A stretch of DNA of 64,000 nucleotides from an uncultured Acidimicrobiales bacterium (GTDB lineage: Bacteria; Actinomycetota; Acidimicrobiia; Acidimicrobiales; Aldehydirespiratoraceae). The number at the start of each line of letters is the position of its first letter. Within the stretch, counting starts at the first letter, position 1. The DNA lies in assembly GCA_905480195.1 (NCBI GenBank), contig CAJQPN010000017.1, positions 25,373 to 89,372 of the forward strand, written 5' to 3'. A program made the position numbers and the translations under genes. Below, piece by piece: positions 17,241 to 25,392 of the stretch. The notes beneath the pieces were generated by a model. The model did no database searches. It had not been told where the DNA came from and saw nothing but the letters and a program-made list of their open reading frames with translations.

Positions 17241-18152
17241 ATGGCCTCGATCAGTCCAGCAGAGCGTGACGTCGAAGAGGGCATCGCTCCGTGGGACGGC
17301 CGCCGCGTACCAATGACCCTTCTCGGCGGCTACCTCGGTAGCGGCAAGACCACCATCCTCAATGACTTGCTTCGCCGGACCGACCGTCCACTCGCGGTGC
17401 TGGTCAATGACGTAGGTGAGATCAACATCGATGCACAGCTGCTCAAGAAGCGGGCGGGTGAGACGTTGGAGCTCACCGACGGGTGCGTCTGCTGCTCGAT
17501 GAAGGAGGGCCTCGGAGCGGCACTCGCCAAGTTACGGGCCCGACCCGAGCCGCCTGATCACGTGATCATCGAACTCAGTGGCGTGGCAGACCCGACCCAG
17601 GTCCTGCCGTGGACGAACTCCGACGGGTTCCGACTCGACGGCCTGATCGTCTTGGCCGACGCCACCGCCGTTATCACCCAACTACGCGACGAGCGTCTCC
17701 GGCCATTGCTCGAGCGACAGATCACCCCTGCTGATCTCGTGGTGATCTCGAAATCCCAGCTTGTGACGAGCGATGAACGCACCGCAGCAAAGCGAGCCGT
17801 AGCCGCCGTGTCCCTCGACGTTCCGGTCGTCGACGATCTCGACGGCACGGTCGCCTCGACGCTGCTCGGTCTGGGCACCCGCCGTGGTCACGATGCCACC
17901 GCCGTTCCGCCGCCGACACTGCTCGATTTGCACCGCACCGAGGTGCACCCGCTCCCCCGGCCAACCACCGGCACCGCGCTGAGCGATCTTCTCGAGGGGC
18001 TGCCCGACGACGTCGTTCGGGCCAAGGGCATCGCCGAGGGCCCAGACGGTTCCCGGCTGTTACTTCAGGTCGTCGGACGCCGCCGTCGAATCACCCTGCT
18101 TCCTCGCTCCGAGGATCAGGAACCGACCGATCTCGTCGTCATCCGGTTCTGA
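17241..18152 (+). CDS. CobW/COG0523 family GTPase (metal chaperone type)
   Basis: The 303-residue protein has Walker A GYLGSGKTT (about residues 30-38), the metal-binding GCVCCS motif and a SGVADP segment, all diagnostic of the G3E/COG0523 family that delivers zinc, cobalt or iron to target enzymes. The base-recognition motif, usually NKxD or TKxD, reads SKSQ here. Guanine specificity may therefore be relaxed. The C-terminal CobW_C-like domain is short. I start at MASISPAERD; an in-frame start eight codons earlier exists. It diverges from the P450 with a 52-base gap. Confidence 0.85.
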   Translation: MASISPAERDVEEGIAPWDGRRVPMTLLGGYLGSGKTTILNDLLRRTDRPLAVLVNDVGEINIDAQLLKKRAGETLELTDGCVCCSMKEGLGAALAKLRARPEPPDHVIIELSGVADPTQVLPWTNSDGFRLDGLIVLADATAVITQLRDERLRPLLERQITPADLVVISKSQLVTSDERTAAKRAVAAVSLDVPVVDDLDGTVASTLLGLGTRRGHDATAVPPPTLLDLHRTEVHPLPRPTTGTALSDLLEGLPDDVVRAKGIAEGPDGSRLLLQVVGRRRRITLLPRSEDQEPTDLVVIRF

Positions 18153-18161
18153 CCCGATCGG

Positions 18162-19103
18162 TCAGGTGCCGGCAAGGGCCTCGATGACCTCGCCGAAGTG
18201 TTCCATGCCTTGCCCGTCACTGTGCTGGACAACGACATAGTTGAAGCCCCACCGCTCGCGTCGTTCCTGCAACTGCTCGACGATCTCAGAGACCGAACCG
18301 ACGATCAATGCTGGTGTCTGGGCGACATGCTCGGTCGGAGCACCGAACATTTGAGAGAAGAACTCAAGGGCCCCGTCACGGTCATTGGTGATGGTGGTAT
18401 TCATCGACAGTGAGCTGAGTTCGAGTTCTCCGGCTCGTTCACCGGCAACATCTCGCACCCTGGCGAGCTTGCCATCGTAGGCGGCGGGCATCGAGTCGGC
18501 GATGGCGTCGGCCCCCACCTCTCCGGCCCGGAGGTTGGCGGTGATGCCGACGATGTCGGCGTTGTCTGCGGCAAGCCCAAGCATGCGTGGGCCCCCGGCG
18601 CCGATGATGATCTTCGGTCCGCCAGGCGTGTACGGCAGCGGCAATCCGTCGTAGCCACTGATTCGATAGTGCGCTCCTTCGAAGTCAAAGGCCCCCTCCG
18701 ACCAACAGCGTTTGATGATCTCGAGGCTCTCAAGGAAGCGGTCGATGCGCAGTCCCGGAGCATCGTAAGGCATACCTGACTCGGCGTAGTCGGTCCGCAT
18801 CCAGCCAGCGCCAAGGCCGAACTCGACACGGCCCTCGGCGATGTGATCGAGCGTGGCGATCTCTTTGGCCAGCACCACCGGATGGCGGTAGTCGTTTCCA
18901 AAGACCAGCGCGCCAACCGTGAGCTCGGTCGTCACGGCTGCAGCAGCCGACAGTGCGGTCAGCACCCCGAACTGATCGTGGAAGTGATCGGGCATGAGCA
19001 GCGACGAAAAGCCGGTCTGTTCGGCGTAGCGGGCAGTGTCGACCCACGTCATGCCCTCAATTGGCCCGTGGGTCTGGAGTCCGAAGCGGAACGGTAACGA
19101 CAT
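18162..19103 (-). CDS. LLM-class F420-dependent oxidoreductase (TIGR03621-like)
   Basis: The 313-residue luciferase-like TIM barrel has SLLMPDHFHDQFG, LTVGALVFGNDYRHPVVLAK, HIAEGRVEFGLGAGW and a late IIIGAGGPRMLGLAAD strand. HPVVLAKEIATLD and GRVEFGLGAGW place it among actinobacterial F420-dependent oxidoreductases. It follows the proline-racemase-family gene by 22 bases in the same direction, so the two likely form one message and may act on the same imino or amino acid. The start MSLPFRFGLQ is chosen because the frame upstream runs into the neighbouring gene. Confidence 0.85.
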   Translation of the reverse strand: MSLPFRFGLQTHGPIEGMTWVDTARYAEQTGFSSLLMPDHFHDQFGVLTALSAAAAVTTELTVGALVFGNDYRHPVVLAKEIATLDHIAEGRVEFGLGAGWMRTDYAESGMPYDAPGLRIDRFLESLEIIKRCWSEGAFDFEGAHYRISGYDGLPLPYTPGGPKIIIGAGGPRMLGLAADNADIVGITANLRAGEVGADAIADSMPAAYDGKLARVRDVAGERAGELELSSLSMNTTITNDRDGALEFFSQMFGAPTEHVAQTPALIVGSVSEIVEQLQERRERWGFNYVVVQHSDGQGMEHFGEVIEALAGT

Positions 19104-19125
19104 GACGTCCGACCCTAGAGGCGGC

Positions 19126-20163
19126 TCACCCTCCAGGCCAGGTGTCTGGCACGCGATAGCCGGTCGGCCAAGGGTCGGACGGGTCGACGAGGTGGTGGGA
19201 CACGCCGGTGATCCATGCCCGCCCGCTGATCTCTGGGATGATCGACCCATCTGACGCAACCTCAAGGATCTTGCCGCGGAATTCCGAGCCGATGACGGAC
19301 CGCATGAGCAACTGGTCGCCCACCCCGACCTGGCCTCGGGCGTGTAGGACGGCGAGGCGAGCCGACACGCCGGTGCCGGTCGGTGATCGATCGAGCTTGC
19401 CTGGATCGATCACCGACGTGCTCTGCAGCTCAAACCCATCGGCACCTTCCGAGAGTCGACCGGCGATCTGGCAGAATGAGATGTGAGCCCAGTCCGAGTT
19501 GGTGGGATGCCGAAAGCCCAGCTGTTCGTTCGCCGCAAGAGTGACCGCCGTGCCGATCTTTGCAAGGTCGGCAGCCGCAGCCGGCTCTACCGAAACGCCG
19601 AGATCGACGGCATCGACCAACACAAAGCTGTCGCCACCGAACGCCGTGTCGACCCGCACCGAACCAACACCGGGAACGTCGAGTTCTACGTCAAGACGAT
19701 CGGCGAAGGACGGAAGGTTCCGTATGGCGACGCGCTCGACCTTGCCGGCACGGCACTCGGCGCGAACGGCGACGAGTCCGCCGGGGGCTTCGATCGTGAA
19801 CTCGGTGACAGGTTCGACCATCGGCACCCTTCCGGTCTCGAGCAGGACCGTGGCGACACACATCGAGTTACTTCCCGACATCGGTGGCGTGTGACAAGGC
19901 TCCATGATGATGAAACCAGCGACCGCCTCGGGCGCTACCGGTGGTACGAGCAGATTGACGTGGCGGAACACGCCACCCCGAGGTTCGTTGAGAACGAGGT
20001 TTCGAAGGGTCTGGTCAGCGTCGATCCACCGCGACTGTGCCCAAAGTGAGTCGCCGGGTGGCGGTTCGACGCCACTCACGATCACGTCTCCAACCTCGCC
20101 CTCGGCGTGGCAACCAACGATCTCAATCGAGTCGGCGAGATTGAGGCCATGTGAGTTCGACAT
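19126..20163 (-). CDS. Proline racemase superfamily protein lacking both catalytic cysteines
   Basis: The 345-residue protein covers the full proline racemase / hydroxyproline epimerase fold: an early [18 protein letters not shown], then MSGSNSMC where active racemases have a CGHGT-type motif, and [11 protein letters not shown] where they have DRSPCGTG. The two general acid/base cysteines are replaced by S96 and T262, and the histidine after the first is lost as well. Known trans-3-hydroxyproline dehydratases replace one Cys with Thr; here both positions differ. Racemase activity is unlikely, while dehydratase or another lyase activity is possible. The frame continues far upstream over the neighbouring gene, but the ATG giving MSNSHGLNL is the only start that does not overlap it. 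It is divergent from the fusion gene with about 50 bases between. Confidence 0.8.
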   Translation of the reverse strand: MSNSHGLNLADSIEIVGCHAEGEVGDVIVSGVEPPPGDSLWAQSRWIDADQTLRNLVLNEPRGGVFRHVNLLVPPVAPEAVAGFIIMEPCHTPPMSGSNSMCVATVLLETGRVPMVEPVTEFTIEAPGGLVAVRAECRAGKVERVAIRNLPSFADRLDVELDVPGVGSVRVDTAFGGDSFVLVDAVDLGVSVEPAAAADLAKIGTAVTLAANEQLGFRHPTNSDWAHISFCQIAGRLSEGADGFELQSTSVIDPGKLDRSPTGTGVSARLAVLHARGQVGVGDQLLMRSVIGSEFRGKILEVASDGSIIPEISGRAWITGVSHHLVDPSDPWPTGYRVPDTWPGG

Positions 20164-20214
20164 GCACGTGAGATTGCCACATGGTGTCGGCCGGATCGGG
20201 TCTACGCTGCGCGC

Positions 20215-22530
20215 ATGAGGAGCGTCTCGCCTGTTCTGGTCGTGTCGATCGACGGGATGGCGTCTCGTCACGTGACCCGCACAACCATGCCGACGCTCAC
20301 CACGCTCGCTCGCGAGGGCGCTTCGTGCTTCCGTTCGCAGACGGTACGGCCACCCTGGACGCTGCCTGTCCACACGACGATGTTTCGGGGTGTCGATCCT
20401 GCGAGCCACACAATCACCAACAACACGCCGGGCGAGCCGAAAACAGGTGCTTCCTCCTTTCTCAAGCTCGCTCGCGAGGCCGGTCAGTCGACGGCAGCTT
20501 TCCTGAACTGGCTGCCGCTCGACTCCGTGCTCGAACGAAATGCCACCGAGCGCCGTTTCGTTATCGACGGGGGCTACGGCCCTGATGACGACCGCCGCTC
20601 GATTGAAGCCGCTCTTGAGGCCCTCGCCGAAGGGGTTCATGACCTCGTCTTCGTCTATCTGAGTCAGCCTGATGCCGACGGGCATCGGTTTGGCTGGGAC
20701 AGCCCGGAGTACCTCGACGCAGCGAAACGCTCCGACTTCGAGCTCGGTCGACTGCTCGACGCGGTGGGGTCCAACGCCTCGGTGCTCGTCACGACCGATC
20801 ACGGCGGCTTCGAAAAAAACCATGCCGATCCAATCCCGGAGGTGCTCGAGACATTCATCGTCGTTCGCTCGCCCGGACGCATTGCGCCAGCCTCAGTGTG
20901 GGACGCAGCGAGCACACTCGACGTTGCTCCGACCGTCGCCGACCTGTGCGGATTCAAACCAGATCCGCACTGGGAAGGTCGCTCGTTACTCGGTGCCGAA
21001 CGCCTGCTGATCGATGTACTGCTGGAGCTGCTCGCCACCACCGCCCACGAGTCATATGGCGAGCGGGTCACGATGCTCGACCATGCGCTGCAGTCCGCTG
21101 CGATCGCTCGGGCTGAAGGCGAAGGCGACGAGATGGTGCTCGCCTGTCTGCTCCACGACGTGGGTCATGCGCTCGGCGACGCCGGTGACTGGGGACTTCC
21201 GGGACACGCAGAGCGCGGCGCACGGGTGCTTCAGCCGTTCCTGGCGCCAGGGATCGTTGAACCGATCCGGCACCATGTCCGCGCCAAGCGGTACCGGGTT
21301 GCTGTCGAACCCGGCTACCACGACCGGTTGAGCCTGGCATCGCAGATGTCGCTGCAGGAGCAGGGGGGTCCGTTACCGCCCGACGAGGTCGAACGTTTCG
21401 GACGTCTGCCATTCGCCGACGAAGCACTGCGTCTCCGCAACTATGACGATGATGGCAAGGTCGAAGGTCTCACGATCGAACCACTGGAGTCGTATCGGCC
21501 ACTTCTTCATGCCGCCTTGGGCGCCAACCCCCCGATCGACCCCTCGTGGGCGCGTGATGCCTGCCGCTGCCCAGAGTGCCGCGATGTGGGTAACGACCAA
21601 CATCTGATCGGCGCCAGCGGCCTCGACGGTTGGACCGTCATCACGTCGGCTGTCGATGCCGGGGGGCTTCGTGTGCTGCTGCACCACCACGACGGCACGC
21701 GCCACGAGGCGATTATCCCCTCCCCACCGCCGGGCGAGGAACAGCAGCACACCTGGCCCGAAGACTTCGCCTCACGGATTCGTGCCACCAGCACGGCACG
21801 GTCGGCAGATCTCGGCAGCTTCAGTCGGCAACTCACTACGTTCGGCGTCGCCTTGTTGCACGACTGTGGCGACGCAGAGGGGACCGTCGTCGACATCGGC
21901 AACACGATCGGTTTCGTTCGCCGAACGAACTACGGGACCCTGTTCGATGTTCGGGCCGAGCCTGATCCGATCAACCTCGCCTACACGCCGCTCGGGCTCG
22001 CAGCCCATACGGACAACCCGTACCGTGAACCCTGCCCGACGGTGCAGTTGCTCCATTGCCTGCAGGCGGCACGGGAAGGCGGCGCAAGCCGCTTTGTCGA
22101 CGGCTTCGCCGCTGCGGAATGGCTCCGGACCGAAGCGCCTGACCATTTCCGGTCGTTGACGACCACCGACGTCACGTTCAGATTCCACACCGACGACGTG
22201 GACCTTCGTGCCAGCCGACCACTGATCGAGCTCGATCGCTCAGGGCAAGTGCGAGCGGTCAGTGTGAACAACCGCTCGATGGAGCCACCCCAGTTGTCGC
22301 CCGGCGCATCGGCCCGGTTCTACGCCGCCTACCGCTCTTTCGTCGATCTCCTGGAGCGTCCCGACTTCGCAATCGAGATCTCGTTGCGACCCGGCGATTT
22401 GGTGGCGTTCAACAACCGGCGGGTGCTTCACGGCCGTCGAGCCTTCTCCAACACAGAACCCCGCCATCTGCAGGGGTGCTACGTCGACATCGATGCCATC
22501 CGTTCGGCTGCCCTGCTCGCTGGCGGCTGA
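20215..22530 (+). CDS. Three-enzyme fusion: alkaline-phosphatase-superfamily + PhnZ/TmpB-like HD oxygenase + TmpA-like 2-oxoglutarate oxygenase
   Basis: The 771-residue protein joins three domains. Residues about 5-262: type I phosphodiesterase/nucleotide pyrophosphatase fold with metal Asp D13, putative nucleophile T49 in [14 protein letters not shown] and TTDHGG. Residues about 275-440: HD domain with [22 protein letters not shown] and RHHVRAKRY, the mixed-valence di-iron PhnZ/TmpB type that oxidatively cleaves hydroxylated aminophosphonates. Residues about 448-765: gamma-butyrobetaine-hydroxylase-like oxygenase with an N-terminal zinc motif C450-x-C452-x2-C455, Fe ligands H598-x-D600 (HTDNPY) and H739 (LHGRR). 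TmpA hydroxylates 2-trimethylaminoethylphosphonate and TmpB splits the product to glycine betaine and phosphate; they are separate proteins where described. The phosphatase domain may free the phosphonate from an ester. Every motif is intact, so this is not a broken read-through. Confidence 0.88.
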   Translation: MRSVSPVLVVSIDGMASRHVTRTTMPTLTTLAREGASCFRSQTVRPPWTLPVHTTMFRGVDPASHTITNNTPGEPKTGASSFLKLAREAGQSTAAFLNWLPLDSVLERNATERRFVIDGGYGPDDDRRSIEAALEALAEGVHDLVFVYLSQPDADGHRFGWDSPEYLDAAKRSDFELGRLLDAVGSNASVLVTTDHGGFEKNHADPIPEVLETFIVVRSPGRIAPASVWDAASTLDVAPTVADLCGFKPDPHWEGRSLLGAERLLIDVLLELLATTAHESYGERVTMLDHALQSAAIARAEGEGDEMVLACLLHDVGHALGDAGDWGLPGHAERGARVLQPFLAPGIVEPIRHHVRAKRYRVAVEPGYHDRLSLASQMSLQEQGGPLPPDEVERFGRLPFADEALRLRNYDDDGKVEGLTIEPLESYRPLLHAALGANPPIDPSWARDACRCPECRDVGNDQHLIGASGLDGWTVITSAVDAGGLRVLLHHHDGTRHEAIIPSPPPGEEQQHTWPEDFASRIRATSTARSADLGSFSRQLTTFGVALLHDCGDAEGTVVDIGNTIGFVRRTNYGTLFDVRAEPDPINLAYTPLGLAAHTDNPYREPCPTVQLLHCLQAAREGGASRFVDGFAAAEWLRTEAPDHFRSLTTTDVTFRFHTDDVDLRASRPLIELDRSGQVRAVSVNNRSMEPPQLSPGASARFYAAYRSFVDLLERPDFAIEISLRPGDLVAFNNRRVLHGRRAFSNTEPRHLQGCYVDIDAIRSAALLAGG

Positions 22531-22765
22531 CGAAGACGAAAACCCGGAGTGTCTCGCGATCCCGTCAACTCTCGGGCTTCGTCGAAGTCATCCCAAGCGT
22601 GACCGACACAGCATCGGGTCGAACACTACGGCGTTGCATGTGCCGGTCACCTTGACGATTTCGGCAGCTCCGCAAGGCGGGCGAACCGAGCCTTCAACCC
22701 GGTCCTCCTGAGCAGCGAGAACGTGAGCGTTTGATCGAAAAATGGGGCGCAGACATGATTCAGTC
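22531..22765. other. Intergenic region between fusion and dimethylglycine dehydrogenase-like gene
   Basis: These 235 bases contain a weak hairpin near the left end (listed separately). The rest shows no convincing coding frame and no riboswitch consensus that I could match. It probably carries a promoter for the downstream flavoprotein. Confidence 0.4.
22543..22576 (+). terminator. Weak hairpin after the fusion gene, possible terminator
   Basis: CCCGGAG pairs with CTC-T-CGGG (seven base pairs with one bulged T) around a 19-base loop, starting 12 bases after the stop. Flanking CGAAG and CTTCG could extend it. There is no T-run, so termination is uncertain. Confidence 0.25.
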
Positions 22766-25252
22766 ATGACTGGACCCGTCGTCAACGCAGCGATCCCGGC
22801 GGTCGGCCTCCCGAATCGAGCGCGTGTGGTGATCATCGGAGGCGGCGTGATCGGTACGAGCGTTGCCTACCATCTCGCGAAACTCGGCTGGAACGATGTC
22901 GTCTTGCTCGAGCGGGACCAGCTCACCTCCGGAACCACCTGGCACGCCGCCGGTCTGATCGTCTCGGGTGGCATGACCACGGAGACGCTGGCCTGGATGG
23001 CGAAGTACTCACGAGATCTCTACGCGACGCTCGAGCAAGAAACGGGCCAATCCACCGGGTTCAACCCCGTTGGCTATCTCCAAACTGGGAGCACTCCTGA
23101 ACGCGTCCACAAGCTCCGCCGGGAAGCCGACTTCCTCAGGCTGATGGGGATCGACCGGCACGAGATATCCGGCAAGGAGGCCGGCGAACTCTGGCCCCAC
23201 GTCGACGCCACCGATATCATCTCCGGCTTTTATACCGAGAACGAGGGACGAGCCGACCCCTACAACGTTGCGTACTCACTGGCCGCAGGTGCCCGCATGC
23301 ACGGTGTGCAGATCCTGCAAGGGCAGCCGGTGACCGGTATCGGGCAGGCGGGAGGACGGGTCACGGGGGTCACGACTGCGAGCGGCACGATCGAGGCCGA
23401 ATACGTCGTGAACTGTGCGGGCATGTGGGCTCGCCAGGTCGGTGCAATGGCGGGCGTCTCGATACCACTCCAGGCGATCGAGCACGCGTATCTGATCTCG
23501 GAACCGTTTGACGGTGTTTCTCCGGACCTGCCGATCTTCGAGGACCCGGATCGGTATGCGTATTACCGCGAAGAGACCGGTGGCCTCATGGTGGGGCTGT
23601 TCGAACCGGTGGCCGCTCCCTGGTCACTCGATGGGGTGCCGATGGACTTCAGCTTCGGTGAGATTCCGAGCGACTGGGATCGCCTGGCCCCGTTTCTGGA
23701 GTTCGCCATGGAAACCCTTCCCGGACTAGCCGATGTCGGAGTCCGAAAGCTCTTTACCGGCCCCGAGAGTTTCACCCCTGACAACGGGTATCTGATGGGG
23801 GAGGCACCCGAGCTCGACAACTTCTTCGTGGCTGCTGGCTTCAACTCACTCGGAATCTTGAGCGGCGGTGGCGCCGGCTCGATCATTGCGAACTGGATCG
23901 TCGACGGGCATCCGCCGATCGACGTCACCGACATCGACATCGCCCGATTGCAGCCGTGGCAGACCAACCGCTCATATCTCGCAGAGCGCAGCGTCGAATT
24001 GCTCGGACGGCTGCACTCGACCGGCTCGTGGCCACACGCAAGCCCGGCGCTGGCCCGCGGTGTTCGGCGCTCAGTGCTGCACGAACAGCTCGAAACTGCT
24101 GGGGCTCGTTTTACCGAGTCGTCGGGATGGGAACTGCCCTCGTGGTTCGGACCCACCGACGAGGCGCTCACCAACAAACTGACGTACGCAAGACAGCCTT
24201 GGTTCGACCACCACGCTGCAGAACACCGCGCCGTTCGCAGTGCTGTCGCTCTGTTCGACATGTCGTCGATGTCGAACTTTGTCGTTCGGGGCCCCGACGC
24301 CGAGCGCGTGCTCGACCATCTCTCGGGGAACACGATCGCTGTGCCGGTGGGTCAGTGCGTCTACACCCAATGGATGAATGTCCGCGGCGGCATCAACGCC
24401 GATCTCACCATCACCCGGCTTGGTGACGACCAGTTCTTGATCGTCGTCGCTGAACTCTTCCATCGCCGCGTCGAGGCGATGCTGCGCAGGGCGATCGGCC
24501 ATGATCATCACGTTTTCGTGACCGACATGACCTCGGCATACACGATGCTGAGCGTGCAGGGTCCCAACTCCCGGGCCCTTCTGCAAAACATCACCACTGC
24601 GAGTCTCGACAACGACGCCTTCCCGTATTTCACTGCCCAGCAGATCGATCTCGTCCACGGCCGGGCATGGGCACTTCGAATGAGCTTTGTCGGCGAACTG
24701 GGCTGGGAGTTGTACATCCCCACCGAGTTCGCGACCCACATCTACGAGCGGATCGTGGAAGTTGGCGCCGACCACGGACTTCGTCACGCAGGAATAGAGA
24801 CGCTCGAGTCGACTCGCACCGAAGCAGGGCGTCTCGACTACGGGCTCGACATCGAGAACTCCGACTCTCCCCTTGAAGCGGGTCTCGGGTGGGCGGTCGA
24901 CTTCGACAAGCCGAGCGGCTTTGTCGGCCGCGACGCGCTCCTCGCGCAGCACCAGGGGCGGCCGTACACGGCTCGCCTCGTTCAGTTCCTGCTCGATGAC
25001 GCCGAGCCGCTGCTTTACGGCGAGGAACCGATCCTTCGCGATGGCGAGACCGTCGGTTACCTCCGCTCAGGAGCGTACGGTCACACGTTGGGCGGCGCCG
25101 TGGGGTTTGGATATGTCGAGAACAGCGATGGAGTCACGAAGGACTTCATAGAAAGTGGCACCTGGACAATCCGCGTTGCCAGCGATGACGTCGATGCACG
25201 GGCATCGTTTCGCTCGATGTACGACCCCTTCAATGAGCGGGTACGCGCCTGA
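22766..25252 (+). CDS. Dimethylglycine/sarcosine dehydrogenase-like FAD + GcvT protein
   Basis: The 828-residue protein has a DAO-type FAD domain (about residues 20-400; RVVIIGGGVIGTSVAYHLAK dinucleotide loop), an FAO/DAO C-terminal linker, and aminomethyltransferase (GcvT) plus GCV_T_C domains (about 430-820). H60 in TSGTTWHAAGL matches the histidine that holds FAD covalently in mammalian dimethylglycine and sarcosine dehydrogenases. Such enzymes oxidise an N-methyl group and pass the one-carbon unit to tetrahydrofolate bound in the GcvT half. Length and order fit dimethylglycine dehydrogenase. Next to a betaine-forming fusion, dimethylglycine or sarcosine is the likely substrate, though related family members act on other methylated amines. 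A start eight codons earlier is possible. Confidence 0.88.
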   Translation: MTGPVVNAAIPAVGLPNRARVVIIGGGVIGTSVAYHLAKLGWNDVVLLERDQLTSGTTWHAAGLIVSGGMTTETLAWMAKYSRDLYATLEQETGQSTGFNPVGYLQTGSTPERVHKLRREADFLRLMGIDRHEISGKEAGELWPHVDATDIISGFYTENEGRADPYNVAYSLAAGARMHGVQILQGQPVTGIGQAGGRVTGVTTASGTIEAEYVVNCAGMWARQVGAMAGVSIPLQAIEHAYLISEPFDGVSPDLPIFEDPDRYAYYREETGGLMVGLFEPVAAPWSLDGVPMDFSFGEIPSDWDRLAPFLEFAMETLPGLADVGVRKLFTGPESFTPDNGYLMGEAPELDNFFVAAGFNSLGILSGGGAGSIIANWIVDGHPPIDVTDIDIARLQPWQTNRSYLAERSVELLGRLHSTGSWPHASPALARGVRRSVLHEQLETAGARFTESSGWELPSWFGPTDEALTNKLTYARQPWFDHHAAEHRAVRSAVALFDMSSMSNFVVRGPDAERVLDHLSGNTIAVPVGQCVYTQWMNVRGGINADLTITRLGDDQFLIVVAELFHRRVEAMLRRAIGHDHHVFVTDMTSAYTMLSVQGPNSRALLQNITTASLDNDAFPYFTAQQIDLVHGRAWALRMSFVGELGWELYIPTEFATHIYERIVEVGADHGLRHAGIETLESTRTEAGRLDYGLDIENSDSPLEAGLGWAVDFDKPSGFVGRDALLAQHQGRPYTARLVQFLLDDAEPLLYGEEPILRDGETVGYLRSGAYGHTLGGAVGFGYVENSDGVTKDFIESGTWTIRVASDDVDARASFRSMYDPFNERVRA

Positions 25253-25306
25253 GTGTCGGAACTTTTCGGTGCATCGTGGCTTCCTTGCCGGTGCCGAACG
25301 CGACAC
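25253..25306. repeat. Nested inverted repeats between convergent genes, possible bidirectional terminator
   Basis: GTGTCG and CGACAC pair over a 42-base interval and enclose TTCGG/CCGAA, immediately after the flavoprotein stop and before the converging TMADH-like gene. The interior is asymmetric and no T-run follows, so this is tentative. Confidence 0.25.
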
Positions 25307-25392
25307 CCTCATCCCACGTAAGACCTCGATCCAATCGAAGCGACCAATGAACGGTCTGCCAAGAGCTCGTTGGCCGGCCAGTACTCGTTCGC

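Noticed and set aside
20164..20823. Upstream 220-codon extension of the proline-racemase-family frame
   Set aside because: It overlaps the fusion gene on the opposite strand and adds no family sequence. The family homology starts at MSNSHGLNL.
22577..22765. Glycine or cobalamin riboswitch upstream of the dimethylglycine dehydrogenase-like gene
   Set aside because: The consensus cores are not present on either strand.
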